Assembly (NCBI GenBank): GCA_010279815.1
Contig: QEOQ01000508.1
Coordinates: forward strand, 1,697,129 to 1,761,128
Origin: Brachionus plicatilis
Taxonomy: Eukaryota; Rotifera; Eurotatoria; Ploima; Brachionidae
DNA length: 64,000 nucleotides
Reading direction: 5' to 3'
The notes beneath the pieces are model-generated. The model was given only the letters and a program-made list of their open reading frames with translations, had not been told where the DNA came from and searched no databases. This document shows, piece after piece, positions 12,006 to 22,183 of the stretch. Within the stretch, counting starts at the first letter, position 1; each line of letters begins with the position of its first letter. A program made the position numbers and the translations under genes.

Positions 12006-12961
12006 TTTTATTTATTTATTGTCTTGTTAAAACAACTTTTTTAAAAAGACTTTTGAAAACGGCGAAATTCTTAGAAATTTATTCATACACTAATTATGAA
12101 CTAAATGCGGAATTCGTTTAAAAATTTGAATAACTCGGATCGATGCTGAATAGGATGTTGTTGGTTGCTCAACTTTAACTCAAAAGGATAAATAAAAATT
12201 AAAAAAATTCTTACCTCAAACTTTTAAAAAGGGTTTTATTTTTTTATTGCTTAGTTAATCTCATTCTATGAATATTTAATCTAAAATTAAAACTTTTGTG
12301 GTAATTATGTAAAAAAAAGAAAATTTATTTTTATATTTTAATTTCTTAAGCATAATTGTAAATTTAAAAAAAGGAAAACAAACAGTACAAAACTTCCTTC
12401 TTTTAAATACTATTTTATTTTATTTTTAGCATCGCCAAATCTGACGTAATTTTATGAATAAATAAAAATAATAATAACAATTATTACTTGACTTAAGAAT
12501 TGTCACTTATAAACAGCTCTAAAAAAGCCAATAAAAAAATCAATGGCAGCTGCTACATTTTTAAGTATTAAACGGTTCCGGTAACAAAAGAGAAATAGTA
12601 AGGAAATTATTACACAATAGAATGGAGTTTTAAGCTTTTTTTATGACTGAGCATACACAGAAATTTCTTATTTAAATTAAAAAACGAAACAAGAAAATCC
12701 GTGTCTAAAAATAAAAGAAATTATGTTCTTAAGTTAAAAATAAAATATGAGGGCATTTAGTCTATGAATAAAAAAAAGGTCGTGGAGTGATCTTGTTATG
12801 ATCAAATCAAAGACAAAAAAGTCAAAGGTCATTTTTAAATTATCTGTAACCGATTAACATATAATTAAATTTTTAAGGAATTTATTAAATTTTATTTAAT
12901 ATTCCTTGAGTGATTTTTTTTCAATTAAAGAGCTTCTATGGTGCATTCTAATTAAAAAAAC
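12006..12961. other. Intergenic, AT-rich
   Basis: Nothing coding is visible. Low-complexity A/T sequence with no repeat arms that I could pair. Confidence 0.45.
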
Positions 12962-13128
12962 TAGCATTTGTTTTTGTCTTGGTTCTGACCATGTCATTCC
13001 CATTTCGATGAGCTCTTTCGTGATTGTTGACCATCATGTTACTGCTGATCGTCCTACCTTCAGGTGTTATTGAAGAGCTCTTTTTTGGTATCCGTTTTTC
13101 TTTCATTCTAAATACATGCCCAAGCCAT
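12962..13128 (-). mobile_element. Relic of non-LTR retrotransposon C-terminus (RT-associated)
   Basis: Read on the minus strand, the segment gives WLGHVFRMKEKRIPKK, then TPEGR, and after a shift of frame ELIEMGMTWSEPRQKQ. This order (WLGHVLRM, IPKKAL, TPEG, then a GMTW block) is the familiar C-terminal tail of many LINE reverse-transcriptase polyproteins. Frameshifts and missing sequence between the blocks show it is long dead. No 3' tail or target duplication was identified. Confidence 0.7.
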
Positions 13129-13599
13129 CACAGTCTTTTGTTCCTAATTCATTGACTTAATGGCTCTGAAATTAAACTTTCGCGATTATTTTTTAAAAAA
13201 ATTACACTTGTCAAAAAAAATGGTTTTAAGTTTATTTTGCGTCTTAAAGGTTTTTTATTTATATCTAAATTATTTATTTTTGACATCTATTCTGTTTCAA
13301 CTAAGACATAATTGAGTTTTTATCGTATATATTGACATCTTTTGAACAAAAGAACAGTCAAGTTGAGCGTTGAGAATCTAACTTTATACACGGTTACATC
13401 GTCTGATCCAAAGAAGTCAAACTTCGAAGCAACAATTTTTAATTTTTTTTTAAACAGCATTTAAATAGTATTTGAGTAATGAAACTTCTTTAGTTATTGT
13501 TCATACAAAAAAGTAACACAGATATCAAGTATTACATTGTTAGGTTCATAATATTAATGTCATGCAAAACTTATTTAAATCTAAATACCAAAATTTTGA

Positions 13600-13976
13600 G
13601 ACAATTTGAAGTTTATGATCAATTTTTGATGCTCAAAATGATCAAATCAAACTTAAATTATTAAATAAATTGTTATTTCTTGAAAGAAATAATGCAGAGA
13701 TACATTTTTGGATTTAACATACTATGTTAAATAAAAGAATAAACTCTGTAATATCAAAATGAAAAATGCAGAGTGCATACCATCGAAATGATGCTATTTT
13801 AAGTGGACAATTTTTTGCAGACTTTTGCAGATTTTACCATTAGATTTAACAAAGTATGTTATAACCAAAAATTTACCTCTGCGCTAATTCTATTAAAAAA
13901 TTAAAATTTATTTTTGAGTTTTAGTTTCATTTGATCATTTTGAGCATCAAAAATTGATCATATACTTCAACTTGCC
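13600..13976. mobile_element. Foldback MITE copy B
   Basis: The right end, as reverse complement, begins GGCAAGTTGAAGTATATGAT and then CAATTTTTGATGCTC. The left end (13600 onward) has GACAATTTGAAGTTTATGAT followed by the same CAATTTTTGATGCTC and AAAATGATCAAAT. The arms extend about 140 nt each, with several TGCAGAG motifs near the centre. The 8-mer AATTTTGA precedes the left end (13592-13599) and follows the right end (13977-13984). The match extends to nine bases, AATTTTGAG, if the element starts one base later. This is a convincing target duplication. Confidence 0.8.
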
Positions 13977-14322
13977 AATTTTGAGTGATTTTGACAGCTA
14001 TTAAAACAAATTTAATAGTTGATATTAATATGGAAACTAAGGATTTAGATCAATGAAGTTGTCCATGTTGGAAGAAAGACCTTATTTGCCAACATGTAAT
14101 TGTTATTTATTACACATTATCTCTTATTGAAGTCTCCTAGCTTAGTATTAAATATTGAAAAGAATCACAAAAAAAGCTAGAAGAAAAAAATGTACTTGAG
14201 CTTAAAAACTCAACCAAAAAAAAGAGGACGTCCAAAAAAAATAAATAAGTTTTTTTTTCATATTTTTTAATTTTTAAATTATGTACTTGGAGACTTTTAT
14301 TAAATATTAAATGAATTATTTT

Positions 14323-14879
14323 GGCATCTTGAAGTTTAGGATCAAAAATATCAGATCAAACAGTGTTTTGTTTATAGCTTTTGAATTGTATTTGATTAAA
14401 TCTCTCTGCAAAATACTAAATAATGCATCAATCATGCAAAATATTCGACGAGGCTTTGCAATTAAATTGCGCAGTTGAATTAAATACTTTTAAGTGACGT
14501 GCATTTTACTGCAAAATTGCAGAGTTTTTGCAGGATGTGTTTTGCATTAGGTAGCATTTTACGGGTAGATTTAATCAAATACCATCCAAAATATTATTAG
14601 GTACCGTGAGAAGAGAGACCGTCAATAGTTGATGTTGGCCGATTTGATGGCCGCGGGCAAAAAAATTCTTTTTTCTTTAAAACTAAACGATTTTTCTTAT
14701 ATTCAAATATTTTCTCTATCAAATTTTCATATTTAAAATTTTTTAAAGGTTTGTTTCCACTGCCAACATCAGCTTCTGGCGATCTAGTGGCCGCCACTAA
14801 TGGTACCCAATACTAATTCAAAAGCTATAAACAAAATACTATTTGATCTGATTTTTTTGATCCAAAACTTCAAGATGCC
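14323..14879. mobile_element. Foldback MITE copy D, interrupted by a second palindrome
   Basis: The outer arms are 14323-14393 and 14812-14879. The left begins GGCATCTTGAAGTTTAGGAT; the right, reversed, begins GGCATCTTGAAGTTTTGGAT. Both continue through TTTTGTTTATAGCTTTTGAA. The 8-mer ATTATTTT flanks both sides. Just inside, GTATTTGATTAAATCT (about 14388) pairs with AGATTTAATCAAATAC (about 14568). The core has GTGCATTTTACTGC and GCAGAGTTTTTGCAG, shared with copy F. Between the inner and outer right arms sits a separate foldback (14600-14807). Confidence 0.75.
14600..14807. mobile_element. Small foldback nested in copy D
   Basis: The segment is bounded by GGTACC at both ends (14600-14605 and 14802-14807). 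It carries imperfect inverted arms that share TGATGTTGGC and a GGCCGC-containing block. It splits the right arm of copy D, so it looks like a later insertion. It is richer in GC than the host element. An open frame across it on the minus strand is not supported by any family. Confidence 0.5.
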
Positions 14880-15259
14880 ATTATTTTTGTACTTTTTTGC
14901 GCAGTTTTTTTTACTAAATTAGAATCTAAATATATAACATGTCGATTCATGTATTTCACCGACATGAAAAAAATTAATTTATTACTGTAATGTTTTGTTA
15001 TTAATATGTCCCTTTCTATCCTACTTTATAATTGGGAGGCGCTCATCTTCTTTTCCAGAACCTTTTGAACAATGGCTTCGACGTGACACAGAGGTTACTG
15101 CATCGAGTTGGTCAACTAGAGCGCTATAATTACAAAGTCGAAGCTGGTAGCTCTATTTTTTTATGATGAAAGGGGTTTAAACATTCATCCCGTACTGCAG
15201 AGATATTTTGAAGATTTTTCTACCCTCAGCGGGTTTTGAAACATCGATCCTCTGCTTGC
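14880..15259. other. Intergenic, with possible tRNA-derived SINE trace
   Basis: At about 15060-15150 there is TTGGTCAACTAGAGCG, which fits a Pol III A box (TGGTCAACTAG), then GTCGAAGCTGG, a poor match to a B box, and a T run. This layout suggests a decayed tRNA-like SINE head, but the B-box mismatch keeps confidence low. No gene is seen. Confidence 0.3.
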
Positions 15260-15805
15260 GGCTTATGCTAAAGCACGGACCGCAGTCGGATGGTTTTAGC
15301 AAGTATCCAAAAACTTCCAACTACAACAACAACAACGACTACATACTAATTTTTAGAGAATTTAATGAACTTGTACGCAAAAGTATCAGTTGAACCATAA
15401 GATCTAGTTTTTGACTTGTAAAACTAATAATAAACGAGCAAAATCATGAGTTGCTGTTAATGGACCATATGTTTTCAAGATAGTGATAAGACCTTGACCT
15501 TCCGACCACTATTCCGGCCACTTCCGACCATATGAAAGAAAATAGCCTAAGCATTATTGCAGGAAAATAAATAGTCACCTAGCTCTTTTTTTTTAAAGCT
15601 CATAGCTGAAAACTAAAAATGAAAAATTAGTGATCGGAAGGTCAAGGTCTTATTACTAGTTTTACAAGTCAAAAACTAGATCTTATGGTCCAACTGATAC
15701 TTTTGCGTACAAGTTCATTAAATTCTCTAAAAATTAGTATGTAGTTGGAAGTTTTTGGATACTTGCTAAAACCATGCGACTGCGGTCCGTCTTGTAGCAT
15801 AAGTC
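15260..15805. repeat. Large foldback element E
   Basis: The left arm 15260-15432 and right arm 15648-15805 are inverted copies, running from GGCTTATGCT through GACCGCAGTCG, GGTTTTAGCAAGTATCCAAA and AGATCTAGTTTTTGACTTGT. The left arm is about 15 nt longer, mainly because of a CAA microsatellite expansion near 15325. A second paired segment, GACCTTGACCTTCCGA, lies inside (about 15492 and 15634). The left arm has an extra insert of about 50 nt before it. Its ends do not match the GG-TGAA family, so it is probably a different foldback type. Confidence 0.8.
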
Positions 15806-16497
15806 CTGCTTGCATGACTAACACACAAACCATTGGAATGGCTGGTTTACAGGATAGATTGTGCTATCAAAAAGAATAATAAATTTAATTGATTGATTGA
15901 TAATCGATAACAACTAAGTAATTGATCCATTCTATATTTTTTCCAAACCGCCGTGTTGGCCTCTTTTTTTGAAAGTAATTTATTTTGAAGAGTTGATTAA
16001 CATAATATCACAGTGTCCAGATGTCAGTGATCGGCTTCAAATGAAAAAGTATTCAATAAAAAAATTGCGAAATAATTTTATTTTTAAAATTTTATTTAAA
16101 TATAATTTCTTTGTTAATAATTAAAAAAACAACTTTAAACAGTAATGAAATGAATAACTCAGAAAAAAGAAAAGAGAGCAACAAAACAAATACTAATACA
16201 TGGTTAAATAATTAATTTCAACACAATTTTTGTTTTATAACCCGCTTGCAAACACGTTCCGAATTTTGAGTTGTTCACGGCTCTACAACAATAATTAACA
16301 CAATTCCTCTATTTATTTGTACAATTAAGTCTAAGCAAAAATAAACTTTAACTTAAAAAAATTCTCTCTTTCGCTTCACTATGTACACACACACACACTC
16401 ATTCATTCACTCATTCACATTCACACTGTATCCTGACTTGCAGTCGCACACAAACACTCACATGATTGCCATGCAAACACAAATGACGAGTATGCAC
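15806..16497. other. Intergenic / 3' flank of TRF2-like gene
   Basis: AT-rich, with an AC dinucleotide microsatellite and TCATTCA repeats near 16383-16430. This is the 3' side of the minus-strand TBP-like gene and probably contains its 3' UTR. AATAAA-type signals in minus orientation are abundant and therefore uninformative. Confidence 0.5.
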
Positions 16498-17460
16498 TCA
16501 TTGCAGAAAGTCCTCATAAACATTGTCTATGATAAGATTGTCGGCATAGAAATGATTGTGATGATGATTGAAGTGACTAAAATTGTGGTTGGTGTAGTAG
16601 TGAGGATGATTGATGGTCTGGAGACTAAACGAGTTGAGGGTGTTGGAGGAGGTGTTGAGAGGCGCGGGCACGCTCGCAGCGAACGAGTCGTTGGACATGG
16701 AGGACGACGACGAAGTCAAATAGGTGTCGTTTTTGTTCAGGTTAATGATAGTGGGCACAGTGAGACAGACTGGAGGGGCTAGAGTGAGCGGGGTGGTCTT
16801 CAAGTAGTTGTCCTGTTTGGCCAGAGACTCGGCCGATTGGCGCCGACACTTGACCAAAATGGGATAGATAAAATCAATTGATTTCTGAACAGTGTGCACA
16901 TTGGGCGCTGTCAGAGTGATGCTGCCGGTGGTGAAGAGCTTGAGCGTGCATTTGTAGTCTTTGATGCGAAATGTGGCTCCGGGATGCAGCTCGGGCTCGT
17001 ACGAACACTCTTGTCTGTACTGGTCGGCCAGTTTGTTCAGGTCGATGTCGAAGCTGGCACTGCTGGTCGCCAGCACGTTCACCACTCGATAATTGGCCAG
17101 TCTAACTTTGAATTTCATCTTTTGGAGCTGTCGGCAGATGCGCCGCGCCGCCTTGTACGCGTCCAGCTCGGTGGTGGACCCGGTGCAGGTTATTTTGCCC
17201 GACGACCAGATGCTGGCCGTGCTCAGCGGCTTCCTCAGCCGCATGTTCACCATGTTGTTCTCGCGTCTGTACTCCACGTGCATTCCCTGCATCGCGATCC
17301 GCTTCAGGTTCAGGTGGCACCGCGTCGAGTACGAGCACACCACATTGCTTATGTAGATGTCCAGGCCGGCCTCCGGTGATTTAACGTGACACTGCGAATT
17401 CAACACTGCATATTTTTTCTTCAACTTTTCAGCTAAATCACTCATCTTTATGAATAACAT
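16498..17460 (-). CDS. TBP-like factor (TRF2/TBPL1 type), paralogue 1
   Basis: An intronless 320-residue protein with the two-repeat TBP saddle at about residues 33-205 and a Ser/Asn/His-rich tail. TRF2/TBPL1 proteins bind TFIIA and TFIIB and serve TATA-less promoters. Diagnostic blocks are ISNVVCSYSTRCHLNLKRIA, RLRKPLSTASIWSSGKITCTG, ARRICRQLQKMKFKV, NVLATSS, SYEPELHPGATFRI and SIDFIYPILV. The position where TBP has an intercalating Phe (IFSSGK) is Trp85 (IWSSGK), as in animal TBPL1. The tail ends in an HHPHYY/HFNHHHNHF-like His-Asn run. The core DNA is far more GC-rich than any neighbour, with G/C at third positions. The first ATG is taken; an alternative Met at residue 6 is possible. It is divergent from paralogue 2, 3.9 kb away. 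Confidence 0.93.
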   Translation of the reverse strand: MLFIKMSDLAEKLKKKYAVLNSQCHVKSPEAGLDIYISNVVCSYSTRCHLNLKRIAMQGMHVEYRRENNMVNMRLRKPLSTASIWSSGKITCTGSTTELDAYKAARRICRQLQKMKFKVRLANYRVVNVLATSSASFDIDLNKLADQYRQECSYEPELHPGATFRIKDYKCTLKLFTTGSITLTAPNVHTVQKSIDFIYPILVKCRRQSAESLAKQDNYLKTTPLTLAPPVCLTVPTIINLNKNDTYLTSSSSSMSNDSFAASVPAPLNTSSNTLNSFSLQTINHPHYYTNHNFSHFNHHHNHFYADNLIIDNVYEDFLQ

Positions 17461-17880
17461 AAATTAATTATTCGAAATTAACTGCGAATTTAGGTCATTT
17501 AATTAGCATAATTTATGAAAATGAAACTTAGAATAGTCGGCACAAGTGGAAGAGGGCTGGCGGGGAGCAGAGAGAGAGAGAATGCGCTTCGCCAATTAGA
17601 AAATCTTTGCTAGAGTTTAGTTTTTGTGTTTTCAATCGACTAAAATTCTTTCTATTTATAGTAAAAAAGTCGACTTCGAACTCCCCTCCTCTGTTTTATA
17701 TTTTATTGTTGTTAGCTTAGCTCATTTATATGCGTGTGTGCTAGTTTGACAGAGTCACGGGCCCCCGGCCCCACGCGTCCCCCTATGTGCCACAAAAAAA
17801 GTCTTCTCTCTATTCTCAACACGTTCATAGAACACGTCAATTTAAACAAAGCTTGAGCACGATTTGGAAAATTTGCAAAC
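17461..17880. promoter_or_regulatory. Putative promoter region of TRF2-like paralogue 1
   Basis: The 400 bp upstream of the minus-strand start include a GA-dinucleotide tract near 17565-17582 and a C-rich block at about 17758-17785 with GGGCCCCCGGCCCC. Such GC density is seen almost nowhere else in the non-coding part of this window. No TATA box is placed plausibly. Promoter status is inferred from position and composition only. Confidence 0.45.
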
Positions 17881-20800
17881 AACGCTTTAAAGTTTACTCG
17901 ACAGAGTAGTCAAGTCTTGATTTTGGGCGCTCAAATAAATTAAAAAAGTCCGCTCATTTTTTCTATCTAGTCTATTCTCGCCAAGCCTCCTATCATTCAA
18001 TTTGACATATTTAATTAAATAATTTTTTTTGTTTTTGTTTTTTTTTTTTCTCTCTAAATAAATAAAATAATCTTCAAACATAATCCATTAATAAATAATT
18101 TATTTAATTGATGTCGCCCTTTGACAATAGAAACGCCCCGATAGCCCATTTGATTAGATTAATTTATTTCAGCTGAAATCATTTGACTGTCTTGTCTTTT
18201 GATAAAAAATGCTTTTTTTTTTTTTTTATCTTTTTTGTTTGAGAAACCGTGCGGCTTAATTTTTCAAAATTTTTGAAATTTTTTTTTTGATGATGAATGC
18301 TTAACAAAAAATATTTCTCATCAAAAAAAATTAAATTAAAACTCCTGGCATCGTTGCCAAGTCGTTTAGGCTAATCATAAAAGTAAAAAGTAATTTATTT
18401 TTTTTTAAATTTAATGACAAACAAGAATTAATCATACTAAATAAATTTTTTGTTTTGCTCATGATGCATCCGTTCTGAAATTTGGCATTATTATTATTAT
18501 TTATTTCATTAAACGTCTTAAAGGCGATGTAAAGTAATAAAATTAAAAAATAAATATTTTTATGTTGTTGTTGTTGACACACTATTTAGAAGACATATTA
18601 CCAAAATTTCCACCTACATTAAGGCTCTTAAAAAAATCACAATTAAATTCGCTGTTTATATTTTTTTCTATATTTTAAAGCAATTCAAAGCCATAGCTGA
18701 AAATGCATATTGTTGAATTGTAAATTAAAGAGAATTTGTAAATATTTAAATAAAATTAAGAAGGTTGATTTTTTTAGAAAAAAAAGTTTTTTGCTACCAA
18801 ACGAATTTGTGGCAATAATTTAAATATATTTTTCAGTTCTATTTAGTTCTTAAAAAATCGTGAGACTTTGTTTGTTAAAATTGATTTGTTTCGTGTTAGT
18901 AAAAACTTTTTGTTTTAAATCTCTAAACCAACTACGGTTCTTAGTTAAAGAATTGGTCCAAGAATCCAATACTAAAATAAGAAATGAATATCTTTTTTTC
19001 AAATAAATTTTTGAATAGAAAACCGTCTTTAAATTGCGTATTGAAACATATTTTCTACCAGATTAAGGATAAAATATTCTTTTATGTAAATTAAGAATGA
19101 GAAAACATGATTTCACTGATTCATTAGTTCAAATTACACTAAACTTAATATTTAAAAAAAAGTTTGCATTCGCCTCAAATCAATGAATATCTATTTCAAC
19201 CTTTAGCTTTAGATCACTAAAAATAGAGTAAATATATCATAAATAGTTTAAACTATTTTTTGGCATTTATCGACATTTTTCGATATTAGACTAAAATTTA
19301 AAATTGGTATTTAGTTATCAAATTTCCAATAGAGCCTAATTTTTTCTTTTAAAAATCATTTTAACAAAAAATTTTTTACTCATTAACTAGTTCAAATTTT
19401 TTATACCCATAAGAGAATATTGAAAAATTTTAGCATGCATGACGAAAACTTATTTTGTTTATAGCTTTTGACCTTAATACAAAAAAAATATTTATTTGTT
19501 TACAAAAAATATCTTGAATTTTACAGACTAGATCATAAAATTTAATTTAAATCATACATAATAAACTTTTTTGGCATTGTGTAATCATATGATTAATTTA
19601 ATTATCTAATAACCAAATTTGCTATTTTAAATAAAAAAATTTTCCTAAAATATTGAAAATCTTTGAAAACTTGTTTATAAATTAATTTTTTTTATTTAAA
19701 TTTTGACCGAAGCAACTTATTTTAAAAGCCGTTAAAAAATACTAATTAAAAAATAATTAGAATCAAACAAGAATCAGATTCCAATTATTGCATCATTTTT
19801 TATTTTGGAATATATCCGTTTAAATATCAAAGCAAAAAGAAAATACAAAAAAATTGATTCATGACAAATAACAATTTCGTCGTAATCAAAAACCGTATGA
19901 AAATTGATAAAAATTTTTAACAATTTTATTCGAATAAACATTTATTTAATCTATTAATTTATTATTCTAAGGCTCTTATAATACTGTATCCGAAAATTGT
20001 TATTATTATTTTAAATAATGTACCATTTAATTTCTACTGTTTAAGAATTGAACTCAATTTTGTAAGAAAAACTTAAAGTATTATCTGGAAGGAATAAGTG
20101 ATTTTTGCATTTTGAAAAATTATAATATTTTTTAGAATTATTTGTCCAAAAAATAGAAAAAAAATAATTTATTTGACAAGCATAAATTTCATTGTTTGGA
20201 ATCATTTTATCGATTTGGCAAACATTTATAAATTTTTCAAAATAGATTTCTGTTTTGTTAACAATAAAACCTTTTAAAAAAATAGTTATCAAACAGAGGC
20301 TCAATTATGTATAAGAACCATTGAATAAAAAAATTCTGATTTAATCATATATTATTTTAATCTATATTTTAAAGTATTTTTTTTTAATTAATATTCAATT
20401 TTTAGTTTATCAACACAAACAATTAATAAATACATCAATAATTGAGCTTTAATAATGGACGGATGGTCACCACTGGACTAGAAGTAATAACTAACTTATT
20501 TATTACTATAAATTATCAAGAATTTCGTGGAGTATGTCTATCCAGCAGGTCATCAAACAAAAATAACCGAAGAACAAATAAAATCTGTGAAAGAAATTCG
20601 AGGAACACATGGGATTCAATAAAAGAGCCTTCACATTTTTGAGTTTAGATTTTCCAAATAGTGGTGACTGAAACCAGGAATGGAAGGAAGGAAAATACAT
20701 ATGAATAAATATAATAGATGATTTTGATAATCTTTCTTAAAGGAAAATTTTTCCAATTAAATTTTTCTAATATAAATAAATAAATTATAAAATGACAACT

Positions 20801-21340
20801 CTTGTGCCCCAATCATTTAATTATTTTAATTATTCCTTCAAATTTCAAGATTGAATCCTGAATATAATTTAAAAATGCTTTAATTAGAGAATTACAAAGC
20901 CAATTTTCTAATAATTATTTAATATTTCACCAAAGAATCTAATTACTTAATTTTATAAGAAAAACTTGGAAAATAGTCAAAAATCAGTATTTTCTTGCTA
21001 TTATACTCGGAAAATTCCATATGACTCATGTTATAGCATATTCATCTTGTAAGATCAATATACTGCTCAATATATGAATTTTTAATGCTGAACTAAATCA
21101 TACTATTTGAAAAAGAAGAAATAAAGATAATTTATTTTTTATTAAATTTCATTTTTTTAAAATTTACCAGGTGCTTAAATTGTAATGAAAAAATTTTTTT
21201 TAAAATCTAAAAAAAAAATCGGCTTTAAAAAAAATTTTTGTGTAACACTAAAAATGAACTTTTTTTAAGATTATATAAATAACATTCTAACTTAACTTTT
21301 TGCCAAAAATGCTATGCATTTAATCAAATCTTCAATTTGA
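17881..21340. other. Intergenic between the two TBP-like genes
   Basis: Mostly A/T-rich. Around 20520-20690 there is a more protein-like stretch: one forward frame gives NFVEYVYPAGHQTKITEEQI and then meets a stop, and further on LKPGMEGRKIH appears. This may be a dead transposase or exon remnant. I see no gene, tRNA or paired repeat arms in the remainder. Confidence 0.4.
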
Positions 21341-21934
21341 ATGAGCGCAATTTTAAATAGGAAAATGGCACTTAGAGATTTAAACAATAATGAAATTGAG
21401 AATTTTCCGCATTTAAAATTTTCCATTCATAATGTTGTTTGCTCATTTGGAACATCATGTTACCTGAATTTGCGCAAAATAGCCTTGAATGGTTTGAATG
21501 TAGAAAATAAAGGAGATCGTTTGTTTATGAAATTGCGTAAACCAACAATAACAGCAACCATATTTTCGTCGGGAAAAATAACATGCGCAGGTGGAAAATC
21601 GGATGATGAGGCACGAATTGGCGCAAGAAGAGTAGCAAGACAACTTCAAAAACTAGGCTTCAAAGTAAAATTCCTCGACTATCAAGTTGTTAATGTAATG
21701 TCGACTAGCAGTGTACCATTTGTCATTAATTTATCAAAATTGGCCAAACAGTATCCTGGTGACTGTGAATTTAATCCCGAACTATCTCCATTTGTTTTTA
21801 TTAAAATTAATTCCTTAAATACTTCTGTAAATGTTTACTCAACGGGAAAATTGACAATTATGAGTTCTAATGTAGATTCAATTTCTAAATCACTTGATTA
21901 TATTTACACTTTTTTGTATCAGTCAAAATCTTAA
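21341..21934 (+). CDS. TBP-like factor (TRF2/TBPL1 type), paralogue 2
   Basis: An intronless 197-residue protein, essentially only the TBP saddle, close to the usual TBPL1 length. Blocks that align with paralogue 1 and animal TBPL1 are HNVVCSFGTSCYLNLRKIAL, MKLRKPTITATIFSSGKITC, ARRVARQLQKLGFKV, QVVNVMSTSSVPF, FNPELSPFVFIKI and VYSTGKLTIMSSN. At the residue that is Trp85 in paralogue 1 this protein has Phe75 (IFSSGK), the TBP-like state. The C-terminal tail is missing. Base composition is AT-rich like the neighbourhood, unlike paralogue 1. The second-repeat PELSP replaces the usual PELHP/PELFP. It could be a fast-evolving, possibly germline, duplicate. The first ATG is used; M9 is an alternative. 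Confidence 0.9.
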   Translation: MSAILNRKMALRDLNNNEIENFPHLKFSIHNVVCSFGTSCYLNLRKIALNGLNVENKGDRLFMKLRKPTITATIFSSGKITCAGGKSDDEARIGARRVARQLQKLGFKVKFLDYQVVNVMSTSSVPFVINLSKLAKQYPGDCEFNPELSPFVFIKINSLNTSVNVYSTGKLTIMSSNVDSISKSLDYIYTFLYQSKS

Positions 21935-22183
21935 ATTAAACTAATTTAATTAGCATTTTTTGTATAGTCCGTCACGATATTTTTTCAAATAAATAAAATT
22001 TAAATTTATATAAAATTGCTTATTCTGAGACTAATGCATGAATGAATCCAAGTGCTATACAGAACCATATTTTGTGGTTATTTCGACTAACTATGGTTGC
22101 CTAGCAACAACAAAAATGTATAGAGAGTTAAAAAAATTGAAAAAAATATTTTGCTAATAAAAATTTCTAAATATAATTCGAAA

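Noticed and set aside
16894..17379. 161-codon plus-strand frame over the TBP-like gene
   Set aside because: A shadow frame produced by the GC-rich codon bias of the real minus-strand gene.
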